A stretch of DNA of 64,000 bases. Origin: Salipiger mucosus DSM 16094. Its GTDB lineage: Bacteria; Pseudomonadota; Alphaproteobacteria; Rhodobacterales; Rhodobacteraceae. A program made the translations under genes and the position numbers. Where the stretch lies: positions 175,221-239,220 of the forward strand of contig NZ_KE557276.1 of assembly GCF_000442255.1 (NCBI RefSeq), in the 5' to 3' direction. The notes under the pieces were generated by a model that saw only the letters and a list, made by a program, of their open reading frames with translations, was not told the DNA's origin and made no database searches. This document shows positions 34,641 through 46,132 of this stretch, piece by piece. The number at the start of each line of letters is the position of its first letter. Position 1 is the first letter of the stretch.

Positions 34641-35670
34641 GGCCTCGCGGTGGCGGTGGCCCCGGTGGGCTCGGCGGGCGGCGGCGGGGCGGGACGCGCC
34701 TCGGCGGTGACGTGGTGCAGCAGGTCCGCGACGGGCTCCCACTCCGAGCTTTCGGCGAAGGCCACGGCGTCGGCGATCTCGGCCTCGATCTCGGTCTCGA
34801 TGGCGGCGATGTCGGCCTCGTGCAGGAGGCCCGCTGAGAGTGCCCAGTTGCGGAAGCGCAGGATCGGGCCTTTCTGACGCCAGGCCTCGACCTCGGCCTT
34901 GTCGCGGTAGAGCTGGGCGTCGAACATCGAATGCGCGCGGAAGCGGTAGGTGCGGCATTCAAGAAAATAGGGGTGCGGGTCCTCGCGGATCGCGGCGAGC
35001 GCCCGGCGGGTGCCGGCCTCGACCGCGACGACGTCCATGCCGTCGACCACCTCGGACGGGATACCGTAGCCGGCGGCGCGGGTGTGGATGTCGGTCTGCG
35101 CCTCGGAACGGGTGAGCGCGGTGCCCATGGCGTAGCCGTTGTTCTCGCAGACGAAGAGCACCGGCACGCGCCAGAGCTGGGCGAGGTTCATTGTCTCGTG
35201 GAATTCGCCCTCGGCCACGGCGCCCTCGCCGAAGAAGCAGGCGGTGACGGCGCCGCTGCCCTGCACCCGGTCGGCGAGGCCGAGTCCGCCCGCGAGGGGA
35301 AGCCCGCCGCCGACGATGGCATTGCCGCCATAGACGTTGCGCGCGGCGTCGAAGAGATGCATCGAGCCGCCGCGCCCGCCGGAGCAGCCCGTGGCCTTGC
35401 CGAACATCTCGGCCATGACGCTGCGCATGGGCACGCCGCGCACCAGCGCGTGGCCGTGCTCGCGGTAGGTGGCGACGATGCGGTCGGTGGCGGTGAGCTG
35501 CGGGATGATGCCCGCCGCGATGGCCTCCTCGCCGTCGTAGAGATGCAGGAAGCCGCGGATCTTTTCCTGCGTGTAGAGCTCGGCGCAGCGGTCCTCGAAC
35601 ATGCGGATGCGCATCATCGCGTGGAGGTGGGCGCGGACGGTCTCGCGGGTGAGGTGGATCTTGGCGGCGC

Positions 35671-35674
<4 letters not shown>
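34637..35674 (-). CDS. 2-oxoacid dehydrogenase E1 alpha subunit
   Basis: The 345-aa protein has the thiamine-diphosphate motif ([14 protein letters not shown]...NN) and the phosphorylation-loop region [15 protein letters not shown]. It is of the pyruvate/acetoin dehydrogenase type. The ATG at 35674 overlaps the stop of the upstream ligase gene by four bases (ATGA). The residues after about 320 are proline-rich. The oxoacid substrate cannot be told; pyruvate, acetoin or a branched acid are possible. Confidence 0.85.
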
Positions 35675-37419
<1,745 letters not shown>

Positions 37420-37420
37420 C

Positions 37421-38557
37421 TCAGCGTCCTCCGGTTCTGGCGCCGAGCGCGAGGCCGCTCGCCGCGTCGAAAAGCTTGGCCTTGGTCATGTCGACCTCGA
37501 AGGAAAAGGCGGTGCCCGGGTCGGGCGCGTCGCCGGGGCGCACGCGGGCGATGGCCTCGACCGGGCCGATGGCGAAGACAAGCATGGTGTCGGGCCCGGT
37601 GGGCTCGACCACGCCGACGGTCCGCTCGAAGACGAAGCGGTCGGGGCCGGGCAGTTCGGTTCCGGCGGCGAAGATCGCCTCGGGTCGCAGGCCGAGGACG
37701 ACCTCGTGCCCGTCGGGCTCATCCAGACGCGCGGCGAGGCGGCCCGGCAGGGGAAAGAGGATCGGCGGGGCGCCGTTGCCCTCGACGGCCACGGCGCGGG
37801 CGGTGCCGTCGCGTGCCAGCTTGCCGGGCAGCATGTTCATCGGCGGCGAGCCCATGAACCCCGCGACGAAGAGGTCGACGGGGTCCTCGTAGATCTCGTG
37901 CGGCTGCGCGAACTGGCGGATATGGCCGTTGTCCATCACCGCGATGCGGCTCGCGAGCGTCATCGCCTCGATCTGGTCGTGGGTGACGTAGACCACGGTC
38001 TTGCCCAGCCGCTGGTGCAGCTTCTTGATCTCGGTCCGCATCTCGATGCGCAGCTTGGCGTCGAGGTTCGAGAGCGGCTCGTCGAAGAGGAAGACCTCGG
38101 GCTGGCGCACCAGCGCGCGGCCCATCGCGACGCGCTGCCGCTGGCCGCCCGAGAGCTGCCCGGGCTTGCGGTCGAGCAGGCCGTCGATCTGCAGCAGGCG
38201 GCTGAACTCGTCGAGGGCGGCTTCCTGGCGGTCGCGGGGGACGTGGCGCGTCTGCATGCCGAAGGTGATGTTCTGGCGCACCGACTTGGTCGGGTAGAGC
38301 GCGTAGGACTGGAAGACCATGGCGATGTCGCGGTCGCGCGGCGGCACGTCGTTGACCACCTGCGCGCCGATGCGGATGTCGCCCGAGGTGAGCGTCTCGA
38401 GCCCGGCGACGAGGTTCAGCAGCGTGGACTTGCCGCAGCCGGAGGGGCCGACGAGGACGACGAACTCGCCCGGCTCGATGGCAAGGTCGATGCCCTTGAT
38501 GACCTCGGTCGCGCCGAAGCGCTTGAAGACGCCGGAGAGGGTGATGCCCGAGGCCAT
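37421..38557 (-). CDS. sugar-type ABC transporter ATPase (MalK/UgpC class)
   Basis: The 378-aa ATPase has Walker [11 protein letters not shown], the signature LSGGQRQR, Walker B VFLFDEP, the H-loop [10 protein letters not shown] and a C-terminal OB-like (TOBE) domain after about residue 240, as in MalK/UgpC. It energises the two permeases encoded upstream. The start lies three bases after the permease stop. Confidence 0.88.
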   Translation of the reverse strand: MASGITLSGVFKRFGATEVIKGIDLAIEPGEFVVLVGPSGCGKSTLLNLVAGLETLTSGDIRIGAQVVNDVPPRDRDIAMVFQSYALYPTKSVRQNITFGMQTRHVPRDRQEAALDEFSRLLQIDGLLDRKPGQLSGGQRQRVAMGRALVRQPEVFLFDEPLSNLDAKLRIEMRTEIKKLHQRLGKTVVYVTHDQIEAMTLASRIAVMDNGHIRQFAQPHEIYEDPVDLFVAGFMGSPPMNMLPGKLARDGTARAVAVEGNGAPPILFPLPGRLAARLDEPDGHEVVLGLRPEAIFAAGTELPGPDRFVFERTVGVVEPTGPDTMLVFAIGPVEAIARVRPGDAPDPGTAFSFEVDMTKAKLFDAASGLALGARTGGR

Positions 38558-38560
38558 GCG

Positions 38561-39454
38561 CTATCCTTTCACTGCGCCGGCCGAGAGGCCGCGCACGAAC
38601 CAGGCGCCCGCGACGACGTAGACGAGCATGGTGGGCAGCCCCGCGAGGATCGCGGCGGCCATGTCGACGTTGTATTCCTTGACCCCGGTGGAGGTGTTGA
38701 CGACGTTGTTCAGCGCCACGGTCACGGGGTTGCTGTCGCCCACGGTGAAGGCCACGCCGAAGAGGAAGTCGTTCCAGATCTGGGTGAACTGCCAGATCAC
38801 CGTGACCACGATGGCGGGCACGGACATGGGCAGCACGATGCCCGCGAAGATGCGGAAGAAGCCCGCGCCGTCGATGCGCGCGGCCTGCAGGATGCCGTCC
38901 GAGACGCCGATGAAGAAGTTGCGGAAGAAAAGCGTGGTGAAGGCAAGGCCGTACACCGTGTGCACGAGGATGAGCCCCGGCACGGTGCCCGCGAGGCCCA
39001 GCAGGCCCAGCGTGCGCGCCATCGGCAGCAGGATCACCTGGAAGGGGATGAAGGCGCCGAAGAGCATCAGGGCAAAGATCCAGTCGGCCCCCGGAAAGCG
39101 CCACTTGGTGAGCGCGTAGCCGTTGACGGCCCCGAGCGCGGTCGAGAGCAGCACCGCGGGCACCGCCATGGCGATGGAGTTCCACATGAAGGGTTTCAGC
39201 CCGTCGCAGCGCACGCCGACGCAGGCCGCGTCCCAGGCCTTGACCCATGCGTCGACGGTGACGCTTTGCGGCAGGCTGAGGAGCGTGCCCTCGCGGATCT
39301 CGTCCAGCGACTTGAGCGATGTGGAAACCATGACGATGAGCGGCACGAGGTAGTAGAGGCAGAAGAGGCCCAGCACCGCGAAGAGCAGGCCGCGCAGCGC
39401 CGTGGTGGTCCAGCCACGGGGGCGGACGATGCCGGATATGCGCCGTGCCCTCAT
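38561..39454 (-). CDS. sugar-type ABC permease (MalG class)
   Basis: The 297-aa membrane protein has the MalG-type EAA loop (ILQAARIDGAGFFRIFAGIVLP) that contacts the ATPase. I chose the ATG at 39454, which overlaps the first permease gene by four bases (ATGA). The N-terminal tail before the first helix is basic. It is the second permease of the importer. Confidence 0.87.
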   Translation of the reverse strand: MRARRISGIVRPRGWTTTALRGLLFAVLGLFCLYYLVPLIVMVSTSLKSLDEIREGTLLSLPQSVTVDAWVKAWDAACVGVRCDGLKPFMWNSIAMAVPAVLLSTALGAVNGYALTKWRFPGADWIFALMLFGAFIPFQVILLPMARTLGLLGLAGTVPGLILVHTVYGLAFTTLFFRNFFIGVSDGILQAARIDGAGFFRIFAGIVLPMSVPAIVVTVIWQFTQIWNDFLFGVAFTVGDSNPVTVALNNVVNTSTGVKEYNVDMAAAILAGLPTMLVYVVAGAWFVRGLSAGAVKG

Positions 39455-40353
39455 CGGCCGGTCTGCCTGAGTTCGGAGTAGAGGTAGGGCACGATGATCG
39501 CGACGATCGTGGCGAGCATCATGGTCGCGCTTGCCGCCGCGACGCCCAGCTCCGAGCGCTGGAAGGCGAAGGCGTACATGAAGGTCGCCGGCATGTCGGT
39601 GGCATAGCCCGGACCGCCGCCGGTGAGGGCCACCACGAGGTCGAAGCTCTTGATCGCGAGGTGGGCCAGGATGATGACCGTCGACAGGAAGACCGGCCTC
39701 AGGATCGGCAGCACGATGCCGGTGTAGGTGCGCCAGGGGCCCGCACCGTCGATGGCGGCGGCCTTGAGCACCTCGTCGTCGACCGAGCGCAGCCCCGCGA
39801 GGAAGAGCGCCATGGCGTAGCCCGAGCTTTGCCAGACGCCCGCGATCACCAGCGTATAGATCGCGCGGTCGCCGTCGATCAGCCAGTCGAAGCGGAAGCT
39901 CTCGAAGCCCGCCTCGCGCATCAGCCGCTCGATGCCCAGCCCCGGGTTCAGGATCCACTTCCAGACGGTGCCGGTGACGATGAAGCTCAGCGCCATGGGA
40001 TAGAGGTAGATGGTGCGGATCAGCCCCTCGCCGCGGACGCGCTGGTCGAGCAGGATCGCCAGCAGGATGCCGATGGCCATCGAGATCGCGATGAAGAGGC
40101 CCGAGAAGACGAAGAGGTTGCGGATCGCCACGTACCAGCGCGGCGTGGACCAGAGCCGTTCGTACTGCGCGAGCCCGTCGAAGTCGTAGACCGGCATGAC
40201 GCCCGAGCGGGTGAACGAGATGTAGGCCGTCCACAGGATGAAGCCGTAGACGAAGAAGAGGCTCAGCGCGAAGAGCGGCGAGACGACGAGCACCGGGATG
40301 CGCCGTTCGAGCCACTGGCCGGGCCGGAAACCTGAAGACGAAGACACTGGCAT
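39451..40353 (-). CDS. sugar-type ABC permease (MalF class)
   Basis: The 300-aa membrane protein has six or more hydrophobic segments and an EAA loop (DEVLKAAAIDGAGPWRTYTGIVLP). It belongs to the MalF/GtsB group. It lies 46 bases after the binding-protein gene. Confidence 0.87.
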   Translation of the reverse strand: MPVSSSSGFRPGQWLERRIPVLVVSPLFALSLFFVYGFILWTAYISFTRSGVMPVYDFDGLAQYERLWSTPRWYVAIRNLFVFSGLFIAISMAIGILLAILLDQRVRGEGLIRTIYLYPMALSFIVTGTVWKWILNPGLGIERLMREAGFESFRFDWLIDGDRAIYTLVIAGVWQSSGYAMALFLAGLRSVDDEVLKAAAIDGAGPWRTYTGIVLPILRPVFLSTVIILAHLAIKSFDLVVALTGGGPGYATDMPATFMYAFAFQRSELGVAAASATMMLATIVAIIVPYLYSELRQTGR

Positions 40354-40399
40354 GGTCGTCGGCGGCGCCGGGACGGGAGCGCCCCGGCGCCGGCCCGTC

Positions 40400-41653
40400 C
40401 TACATCGCCCGCGCCGCCGCGTCGGCGAGGCGGTTCACGGCGTCCTGCGAGCTCATGTCGCTGTTGAAGAACTCGGTCACGAGGTCGAGGAACTCGCCCC
40501 GGACCGAGCGTGGCACCGCCATCTCGTGCGCCATCGAAGGCACCAGCGTGCCGTTCTCGGTGGCCTTCAGCAGGTCCTCGTGCGAGCGCTGGGCGCAGAT
40601 GTCGAAGTCGTCCAGCGGCACGTCCGTGCGCGCGGGGATCGAGCCCTTGGCGAGGTTGAAGGCCTTCTGGAAGTCCGGTGACATGATGAGGCTCGCCAGC
40701 ACCTGCTGGCCGCGCAGGTTCGGCTCGCCCGAGACCTTGAAGAAGGTGAAGCTGTCGGCGTTCAGCACGAAGCCGTTCCCCGGCGTGGGCGTGCAGGTGA
40801 AGTCTTCGCCCGGGACCTTGCCGGCGGCGAGGAACTCGCCCTTGGCCCAGTCGCCCATGATCTGGAAGGCGGCCTCGCCGCGCATCACCATCGCGGTCGC
40901 GAGGTTCCAGTCACGCCCCGAAAAGTTGGGATCGACGTAGCCGCGCAGCTTGCGCAGCTGGTCGAAGGACGCGACCATCGTGTCCGAGCGCAGCGCCGCG
41001 GCGTCGAGATCCACCAGCGCGCTGCGGTAGAAGTCCGCGCCGCCCACGCCCAGCACCACGTCCTCGAAGAGCGTCGCGTCCTGCCAGGGCTGGCCGCCGT
41101 GGGCCAGCGGCGTGATCCCGGCCGCCATGAGCTTGTCGGCGGCGGCGTTGAACGCGTCCCAGGTGGTCGGCATCTGGGTCACGCCGGCCTGTTCCAGCAG
41201 GTCTGGGTTGCCCCACATCCAGTCGACGCGGTGGATGTTCACCGGCGCCGCGACATACTTGCCGTCGTATTTCATGATCTCGGCCAGCACCGGCGGCAGG
41301 ACGTCGTCCCAGTGCTCGTCGGTTGCGACGTGCTGCACGTCGTTGAGCGCGCCCTGTTCGGCCCATTCCTGGATGCCGGGGCCCTTGAGCTGCACTGCGG
41401 TGGGCGGGTTGCCGGCCACGACGCGCGCGCGCAGCGCGGTCATCGCGGCGTCGCCGCCGCCGCCCGCGATGGGCGAGTCGGTCCAGGTGCCGTCCTGCGC
41501 CTCAAAGGCGGACTTCAGCTCGCCCAGGGCCTTGGCCTCGCCGCCGGAGGTCCACCAGTGCAGGACCTCGACGGTGCCGTCCGCCAGCGCCGGGCTTCCC
41601 AGCGGCAGGCAGGCGACGGCGCCCGCCGCCATCAGTTTCGTGAAGTTGGTCAT
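40400..41653 (-). CDS. periplasmic sugar-type binding protein
   Basis: I chose the ATG at 41653 (MTNFTKLMAAGAVACLPLGS), which follows GGGAGGAGAGGACG. The mature 417-aa-class protein starts after ALADGTVEVLHWWTSGGEAKAL, the extracellular solute-binding family 1 signature of the glucose/mannose (GtsA) type. It is the first gene of the nine-gene operon, so its own promoter is upstream of 41653. The substrate is unproven; downstream metabolic genes do not fit simple hexose use. Confidence 0.87.
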   Translation of the reverse strand: MTNFTKLMAAGAVACLPLGSPALADGTVEVLHWWTSGGEAKALGELKSAFEAQDGTWTDSPIAGGGGDAAMTALRARVVAGNPPTAVQLKGPGIQEWAEQGALNDVQHVATDEHWDDVLPPVLAEIMKYDGKYVAAPVNIHRVDWMWGNPDLLEQAGVTQMPTTWDAFNAAADKLMAAGITPLAHGGQPWQDATLFEDVVLGVGGADFYRSALVDLDAAALRSDTMVASFDQLRKLRGYVDPNFSGRDWNLATAMVMRGEAAFQIMGDWAKGEFLAAGKVPGEDFTCTPTPGNGFVLNADSFTFFKVSGEPNLRGQQVLASLIMSPDFQKAFNLAKGSIPARTDVPLDDFDICAQRSHEDLLKATENGTLVPSMAHEMAVPRSVRGEFLDLVTEFFNSDMSSQDAVNRLADAAARAM

Positions 41654-41860
41654 CGTCCTCTCCTCCCAAACAAGACGGTCCAATTCCTTCGTGCCGATCC
41701 ACGGGACCGCCCCCGGCGCCGCGCGTGTCGCGTGGCGGGGGCGTCCGGGATCGACGGGTCATGGTAGCACCGTTGGGAGGGCGACCTATTGACGGGCGTC
41801 AACGTGGCTGCGTGGCCGGACCGGTCCGCGGCGCTCGCCGCGCGCCGGTCCGGGAGGCGC

Positions 41861-42880
41861 TCAGCCGTCCTTGTAGTAGTAGCTGTAGCCGTTCAGCGCC
41901 GGCGCGCCGCCGAGGTGGGCGTAGAGCACGCGCGAGCCCTCGGGGAAGAAGCCCTTCTTGGCGAGGTCGATCATGCCCTGCATGGATTTGCCCTCGTAGA
42001 CCGGGTCGGTCATCATCGCCTCGGTCCGCGCGGCGAGGCGGATGGCCTCGTTGGTTTCCTCGGAGGGCACGCCGTAGGCGGGGTAGGCGTAGTCGGGATT
42101 GATGTGGATCTCGTCCTCGCGCACCGCGCGGCCGAGGTTCACCAGCTCGGCGGTGTTGTCGACGATGGAGCGCACCTGTTCGCGCGTCTGCCCGGGCGTG
42201 CCCGAGCCGTCGATGCCGATCACCCGGCCGGCGCGATCCTGCGCGGCGAAGCCAACGATCATGCCGCCCTGCGTCGAGCCGGTCACGACGCAGACGACGA
42301 TGTAGTCGAAGGTGAAGCCCAGCTCCTTCTCCTGCTCCGCGACCTCCTCGGCGAAGCCCACGTAGCCGAGCGCGCCGTACTTGTGCACCGAGGCGCCGGC
42401 CGGGATCGCGTAGGGCTTGCCGCCCGCGTCCTCGACCGACTTGATCGCATCCTGCCAGCTTTGCCGGATGCCGATGTCGAAGCCGTCCTCCACGAGGCGC
42501 GAGTCCGCGCCCATGAGCCGCGTCATCATGATGTTGCCGACCCGGTCGTAGACGGCGTCGTAGTGCGGCACCCATTTCTCCTGGATGACCACGCATTTCA
42601 TGCCGAGCTTGGCGGCGGTCGCGGCCACCATGCGCGTGTGGTTCGACTGCACGCCGCCGATCGAGACCAGCGTGTCGGCGCCCGAGGCGATGGCGTCGGG
42701 CACGATGTATTCCAGCTTGCGCAGCTTGTTGCCGCCCATCGCGAGTCCCGAGTTGCAGTCCTCGCGCTTGGCGTAGATCTCGACCTTGCCGCCGAGCGCC
42801 TCGGTCAGGCGGGGCAGGTGCTCGATGGGCGTCGGGCCGAAGGTCAGCGGGTAGCGGTCGAAGGGCGCGAGCAATGACAT
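41861..42880 (-). CDS. acdS: 1-aminocyclopropane-1-carboxylate (ACC) deaminase
   Basis: This PLP enzyme (339 aa) opens ACC to 2-oxobutyrate and ammonia. Relative to the Pseudomonas enzyme it is offset by one residue and keeps every diagnostic position: K52 (PLP lysine, GGNKLRK), S79 (VQSNHTR), Y295 and E296 (DPVYEGKSM), and L323 (YAHLGG). E296 and L323 separate true ACC deaminases from D-cysteine desulfhydrases, which have other residues there. It is divergent from an Lrp-type regulator, the arrangement known for acdR-acdS. Confidence 0.88.
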   Translation of the reverse strand: MSLLAPFDRYPLTFGPTPIEHLPRLTEALGGKVEIYAKREDCNSGLAMGGNKLRKLEYIVPDAIASGADTLVSIGGVQSNHTRMVAATAAKLGMKCVVIQEKWVPHYDAVYDRVGNIMMTRLMGADSRLVEDGFDIGIRQSWQDAIKSVEDAGGKPYAIPAGASVHKYGALGYVGFAEEVAEQEKELGFTFDYIVVCVVTGSTQGGMIVGFAAQDRAGRVIGIDGSGTPGQTREQVRSIVDNTAELVNLGRAVREDEIHINPDYAYPAYGVPSEETNEAIRLAARTEAMMTDPVYEGKSMQGMIDLAKKGFFPEGSRVLYAHLGGAPALNGYSYYYKDG

Positions 42881-43022
42881 GGGCGGGGTCTCCTGTTGGG
42901 GTGTCCCCGGAAGCCTAGCGCATGACGTTTGAAAGGTGCTCTCGTACTTGGGTGTCCTGATTGCTCATGAGATCGCATTGTGACTGATTGGTGATCGTGG
43001 ATAATCGGTATCTGGTCCAATT

Positions 43023-43499
43023 ATGAAAGATCCTTCCATGCCAGAGATCGACCGAATCGACAGGCTCATCCTGCGCCGGCTTCAGGCCGAGGGGCGGCTG
43101 AGCAACGCCGATGTCGCCAAGGCGGTGAACGTGAGCCCCGCGACCTGTCACCGCCGCACGCAGCGGCTGTTCGATGAGGGCCATGTCACCGGCGTGCACG
43201 CCCGCGTCAATCCCGAGTCCGTGGGCCTCGGCACGCTGGTCATGGTGGGCGTCGTGCTGGACCGCTCGACGCCCGAAAGCTTCGCGGCCTTCGAGGCGGC
43301 GGTGGTGGGCATGAAGGAGCTGCTGGACTGCCAGCTCGTGGCGGGCGACTTCGACTACCTCCTGCGGATCCGGGTGCGCGACATGGGCGACTTCAACGCG
43401 CTGCATGGCAAGATGCTGATCGCGCTGCCGGGCGTGCGCCAGATCCGCACCTTCTTCGTGCTGAAGGACGTGAAGAACAACGCACCGCTGCCGTTCTGA
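43023..43499 (+). CDS. acdR: Lrp/AsnC-type regulator of acdS
   Basis: The 158-aa protein has an N-terminal HTH (RLSNADVAKAVNVSPATCHRR) and the C-terminal AsnC/RAM ligand domain (LVAGDFDYLLRIRVRDMGDF). It is encoded divergently from acdS across a 142-base space, the usual acdR position, and should activate acdS in response to ACC or leucine-like ligands. A second ATG at 43038 is an alternative start. Confidence 0.82.
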   Translation: MKDPSMPEIDRIDRLILRRLQAEGRLSNADVAKAVNVSPATCHRRTQRLFDEGHVTGVHARVNPESVGLGTLVMVGVVLDRSTPESFAAFEAAVVGMKELLDCQLVAGDFDYLLRIRVRDMGDFNALHGKMLIALPGVRQIRTFFVLKDVKNNAPLPF

Positions 43500-43864
43500 C
43501 GGGGGCCTGCGGCGTGCAGATCGCCAAGTCAGGAAGGGCGCATTGCCGATCGTGCGGCACGCGCTGGGCCGGTTGAGGCGCGTGCGCCAGCGCCTGTCAG
43601 GAAATCGGCAGGCCGGGCGGGGGCGATGGGAGTGAGTTCTGCCAATTATTGAACCACCATTGCCACGTCAGTCGTGGCGCGAGGAACGCGCGGGTGCCTC
43701 TTGGTGCGAGGCCGAGAAGCGCGTGCTGTCTTTGGGGCTCACCGTGTCCGGCAGGGGCGCCGACACCAATACCGTCATTTGAGGATGGGCGGGATCATAG
43801 ACGCTTCGGCGCCCTGCCGCGTATCTCGCATAAGGGGCCCATCCGGACCGCGTCGCATGGCCGC
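43500..43864. other. gene-free stretch between convergent genes
   Basis: The acdR gene and the phosphorelay operon converge here. I see no coding frame with family character, no RNA gene and no obvious terminator stem with a T-run. Confidence 0.35.
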
Positions 43865-44455
43865 TCAGGGAGGGGACCCGTGGTCGGCGCGATTTTCAGG
43901 GTCCGCCGTTGCACTGGTTTGGTCGTGCTTGCTGGTCCGGCCGTCGATGTGGCTCCAGACTTCCCGACTCATCGTATCCAGGGTTTCCAGCGCGCCCGGC
44001 AGGTTCTCTCGCGCATAGCTGCGAAAGAGACTCGCAAACTCCTCGGCGCTGCCGACGTGCACCGGCTCGCAGGGCTCGCCGAACAGAATGGCGCGCAACC
44101 GGCGGGACGAGAAGTCGTCCTTGTCGAGAACATCCTGCCACGGGCTGCAGTCGCCGGCGGCGGCGCGCGCGATCTCCGGATCGCCGGTCAGCATCAGGAT
44201 GCGCGCGGCGCCGGCCAGGCCGGTGCCGCGAATGTCGGCGGCGAACTTCGCTCCGAAGCCATCGGGCAGATGGTTGTCGAGGATGATGACGTCATACCGT
44301 TCCAGAAGCAGTTTCTCGCGTGCTTTCGACAGGCTCAATGCCTCGTCGAAAACGCAGGGCACCCCCGATTTCTCGATCGCGCGCTGCACCTGCAGCCGGT
44401 CGACGACATCGTCCTCAACGATCAGGATGCGTAGTTCCTGTGTCGTATCGCTCAT
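43865..44455 (-). CDS. single-domain response regulator with C-terminal extension
   Basis: The 196-aa protein has a receiver domain (residues about 8-130) with the acidic pair VEDD, the phospho-acceptor aspartate in VIILDNHLPDGFG and a lysine in VLDKDDF. The following 70 residues (DRADHGSPP end) are helical and unassigned. I chose the ATG at 44455 (MSDTTQELRILIV); GTG 44482 or ATG 44479 are also possible and would overlap the hybrid kinase stop. No DNA-binding domain. Confidence 0.75.
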   Translation of the reverse strand: MSDTTQELRILIVEDDVVDRLQVQRAIEKSGVPCVFDEALSLSKAREKLLLERYDVIILDNHLPDGFGAKFAADIRGTGLAGAARILMLTGDPEIARAAAGDCSPWQDVLDKDDFSSRRLRAILFGEPCEPVHVGSAEEFASLFRSYARENLPGALETLDTMSREVWSHIDGRTSKHDQTSATADPENRADHGSPP

Positions 44456-44478
44456 CGCACATTCCCCTACCTGTCCCA

Positions 44479-45633
44479 TCACGTGATCGCCCCCTGCCGC
44501 GAGGGTTCCAGCCGGCCGGGCGGCGCATCGACCGCGTCTTGAACGGGAGGCGGGGTCACGACGGTGGCCTCGGGCAGCTCAAGAATGACCGTGGTGCCGG
44601 CGCCTACCTCGGATTTACACCAGATTTGCCCACCGTGGCGCATCGCGATCTTGCGGCAGGTGGCAAGCCCCAGCCCGCTGCCCTTGACGCTGCCGTCCGA
44701 TGGCGCGCGCGTGAAGGTCTCGAAGACGCGTTCCACGTAGCCCTCGGCGATTCCGACGCCATTGTCGGAGATCTCGATCTGCAGCTCGCCCTTGGAACCG
44801 CGACGCGTGCTGATGCCGATGACGGGCCGGCGCGGCCCCGCGTACTTGATCGCGTTCCCGATGACGTTCTGAAACAGTTGTGCGAGCTGGGGTTTGCAGA
44901 CCAGCAGGGTGCAGTCCTGGACGTCCGCTTCGATGCATGCGCCGGCCTCCGTGACGGGCCGGTTCAGTGCCCAAAGCGCGGTGTCGAGGATGTCGCGCAG
45001 CGAGGCCCTTTCGAATTCGATGTCGCGATCGGCGCGCACGTGACATGCGAGGCTGTCCACCAGGGCCCGCATCTGGTCCGCCGAGCGTTTCAGAAGCGCA
45101 AGCGTTTCGGGCGCATCGTCTCGCTGACCATCCCGTAACCCGTCTTCGAGTTCCTCGGTCAGGAAAGAGACCGCGCGGATCGGGGCCTTGAGATCATGCA
45201 CGAGAACATCGGCAAACACCTCTAGTTCGCGCCGGCGTTCGTCGAGCTTTTCCTTCATGCGCGCAAGTTGCAGCGCGTGATTGATCATGCGCTTCAGGGC
45301 TGCTTCGTTCAGAAGCCGCTTCGGAATGTAGTCGGATGCCCCGTGACGGATTGCCTCCTTGGCAATCTCCTCGTCGCCCGACCCCGACAGGATGATGCAA
45401 CTGGTCCCGGGCCATCGCTGCTTCAGCTCGGACAGAAGCTCGAATCCGTTGCTGCCGGGCAGGCGGTAGTCGATGAGCGCAGCGTCGGGTTCTTTGGTGT
45501 CGCCAGAGAATGCTTCGGCCTCGTTGCGCGCCTCGCGCACATTTGCACCTGGAAAGGCGGTGCCGAGCAGCCTGCGCACCAGTTTCCGGTCGCCTGCGTC
45601 GTCGTCCACGACAAGTACGTCCAGTGACGTCAT
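44479..45633 (-). CDS. receiver-histidine kinase hybrid
   Basis: The 384-aa cytoplasmic protein starts with a receiver (phospho-acceptor in AALIDYRLPGSNG), followed by a kinase with the H-box FADVLVHDLKAPIRAV, the N-box GNAIKYAG and G-boxes DNGVGIAEG and GSGLGLATCRK. This layout (receiver first, kinase second) is typical of phytochrome-type or phosphorelay signalling where the receiver controls kinase output. It lacks a sensor domain of its own, so it must take phosphate from another kinase. Confidence 0.85.
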   Translation of the reverse strand: MTSLDVLVVDDDAGDRKLVRRLLGTAFPGANVREARNEAEAFSGDTKEPDAALIDYRLPGSNGFELLSELKQRWPGTSCIILSGSGDEEIAKEAIRHGASDYIPKRLLNEAALKRMINHALQLARMKEKLDERRRELEVFADVLVHDLKAPIRAVSFLTEELEDGLRDGQRDDAPETLALLKRSADQMRALVDSLACHVRADRDIEFERASLRDILDTALWALNRPVTEAGACIEADVQDCTLLVCKPQLAQLFQNVIGNAIKYAGPRRPVIGISTRRGSKGELQIEISDNGVGIAEGYVERVFETFTRAPSDGSVKGSGLGLATCRKIAMRHGGQIWCKSEVGAGTTVILELPEATVVTPPPVQDAVDAPPGRLEPSRQGAIT

Positions 45634-45634
45634 C

Positions 45635-46132
45635 TCACGATCCCTCCTGCACCGTCAGCCGCGGCAGATCAACGATCTGCAGGTAATTCTCGAGCGTGCA
45701 GACCAGCCTCATGAACTCGCGGTCGACCGCCTGCTTGGGGATGTAGCCTGCCACCTGACGGTCGTAGGCGGCGTCGATGTCCAGCGGATCCTGTGAGGTG
45801 GTCATCACGAAGACGACCGCGCGCTTGAGTACGGGATCGCTGCGCAGCTCCGCGAGAAATTCGTGCCCGTTCATGCGGGGAAGATTCACGTCGAGCAGTG
45901 TGATGAAGGTCGTTGATGACAAGGCGGAATGCTCGCGCAGAAGCGAAAGTGCCTCGACTCCGTCGACCGCCCGGTGGACGCGATTTGCGATCCTGGCCTT
46001 GTTCAGGGCGCGGATCAGAGCCTTGGCGTCGGCATCGTCGTCCTCGACCAGAAGGATCGCCGGCAACGGACGGTCCACCTCGGCGGCACAAAACGAATGC
46101 AACGGACAGGTGAAGGGCGCATGAGGGATCAT
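45635..46132 (-). CDS. single-domain response regulator (Rcp1-like)
   Basis: The 165-aa protein is nearly all receiver domain (acidic VEDDDADAKALIRAL, phospho-acceptor in ITLLDVNLPRMNG, threonine in VFVMTTSQD, lysine in GYIPKQAV). The layout is that of Rcp1-type single-domain regulators, which are phosphate shuttles for bacterial phytochrome-like kinases. It overlaps the preceding gene by four bases and lies one base from the hybrid kinase. Confidence 0.82.
   Translation of the reverse strand: MIPHAPFTCPLHSFCAAEVDRPLPAILLVEDDDADAKALIRALNKARIANRVHRAVDGVEALSLLREHSALSSTTFITLLDVNLPRMNGHEFLAELRSDPVLKRAVVFVMTTSQDPLDIDAAYDRQVAGYIPKQAVDREFMRLVCTLENYLQIVDLPRLTVQEGS

Noticed and set aside
41861-42880. 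D-cysteine desulfhydrase
   Set aside because: The residues that separate the two families (E296, L323) are those of ACC deaminase.
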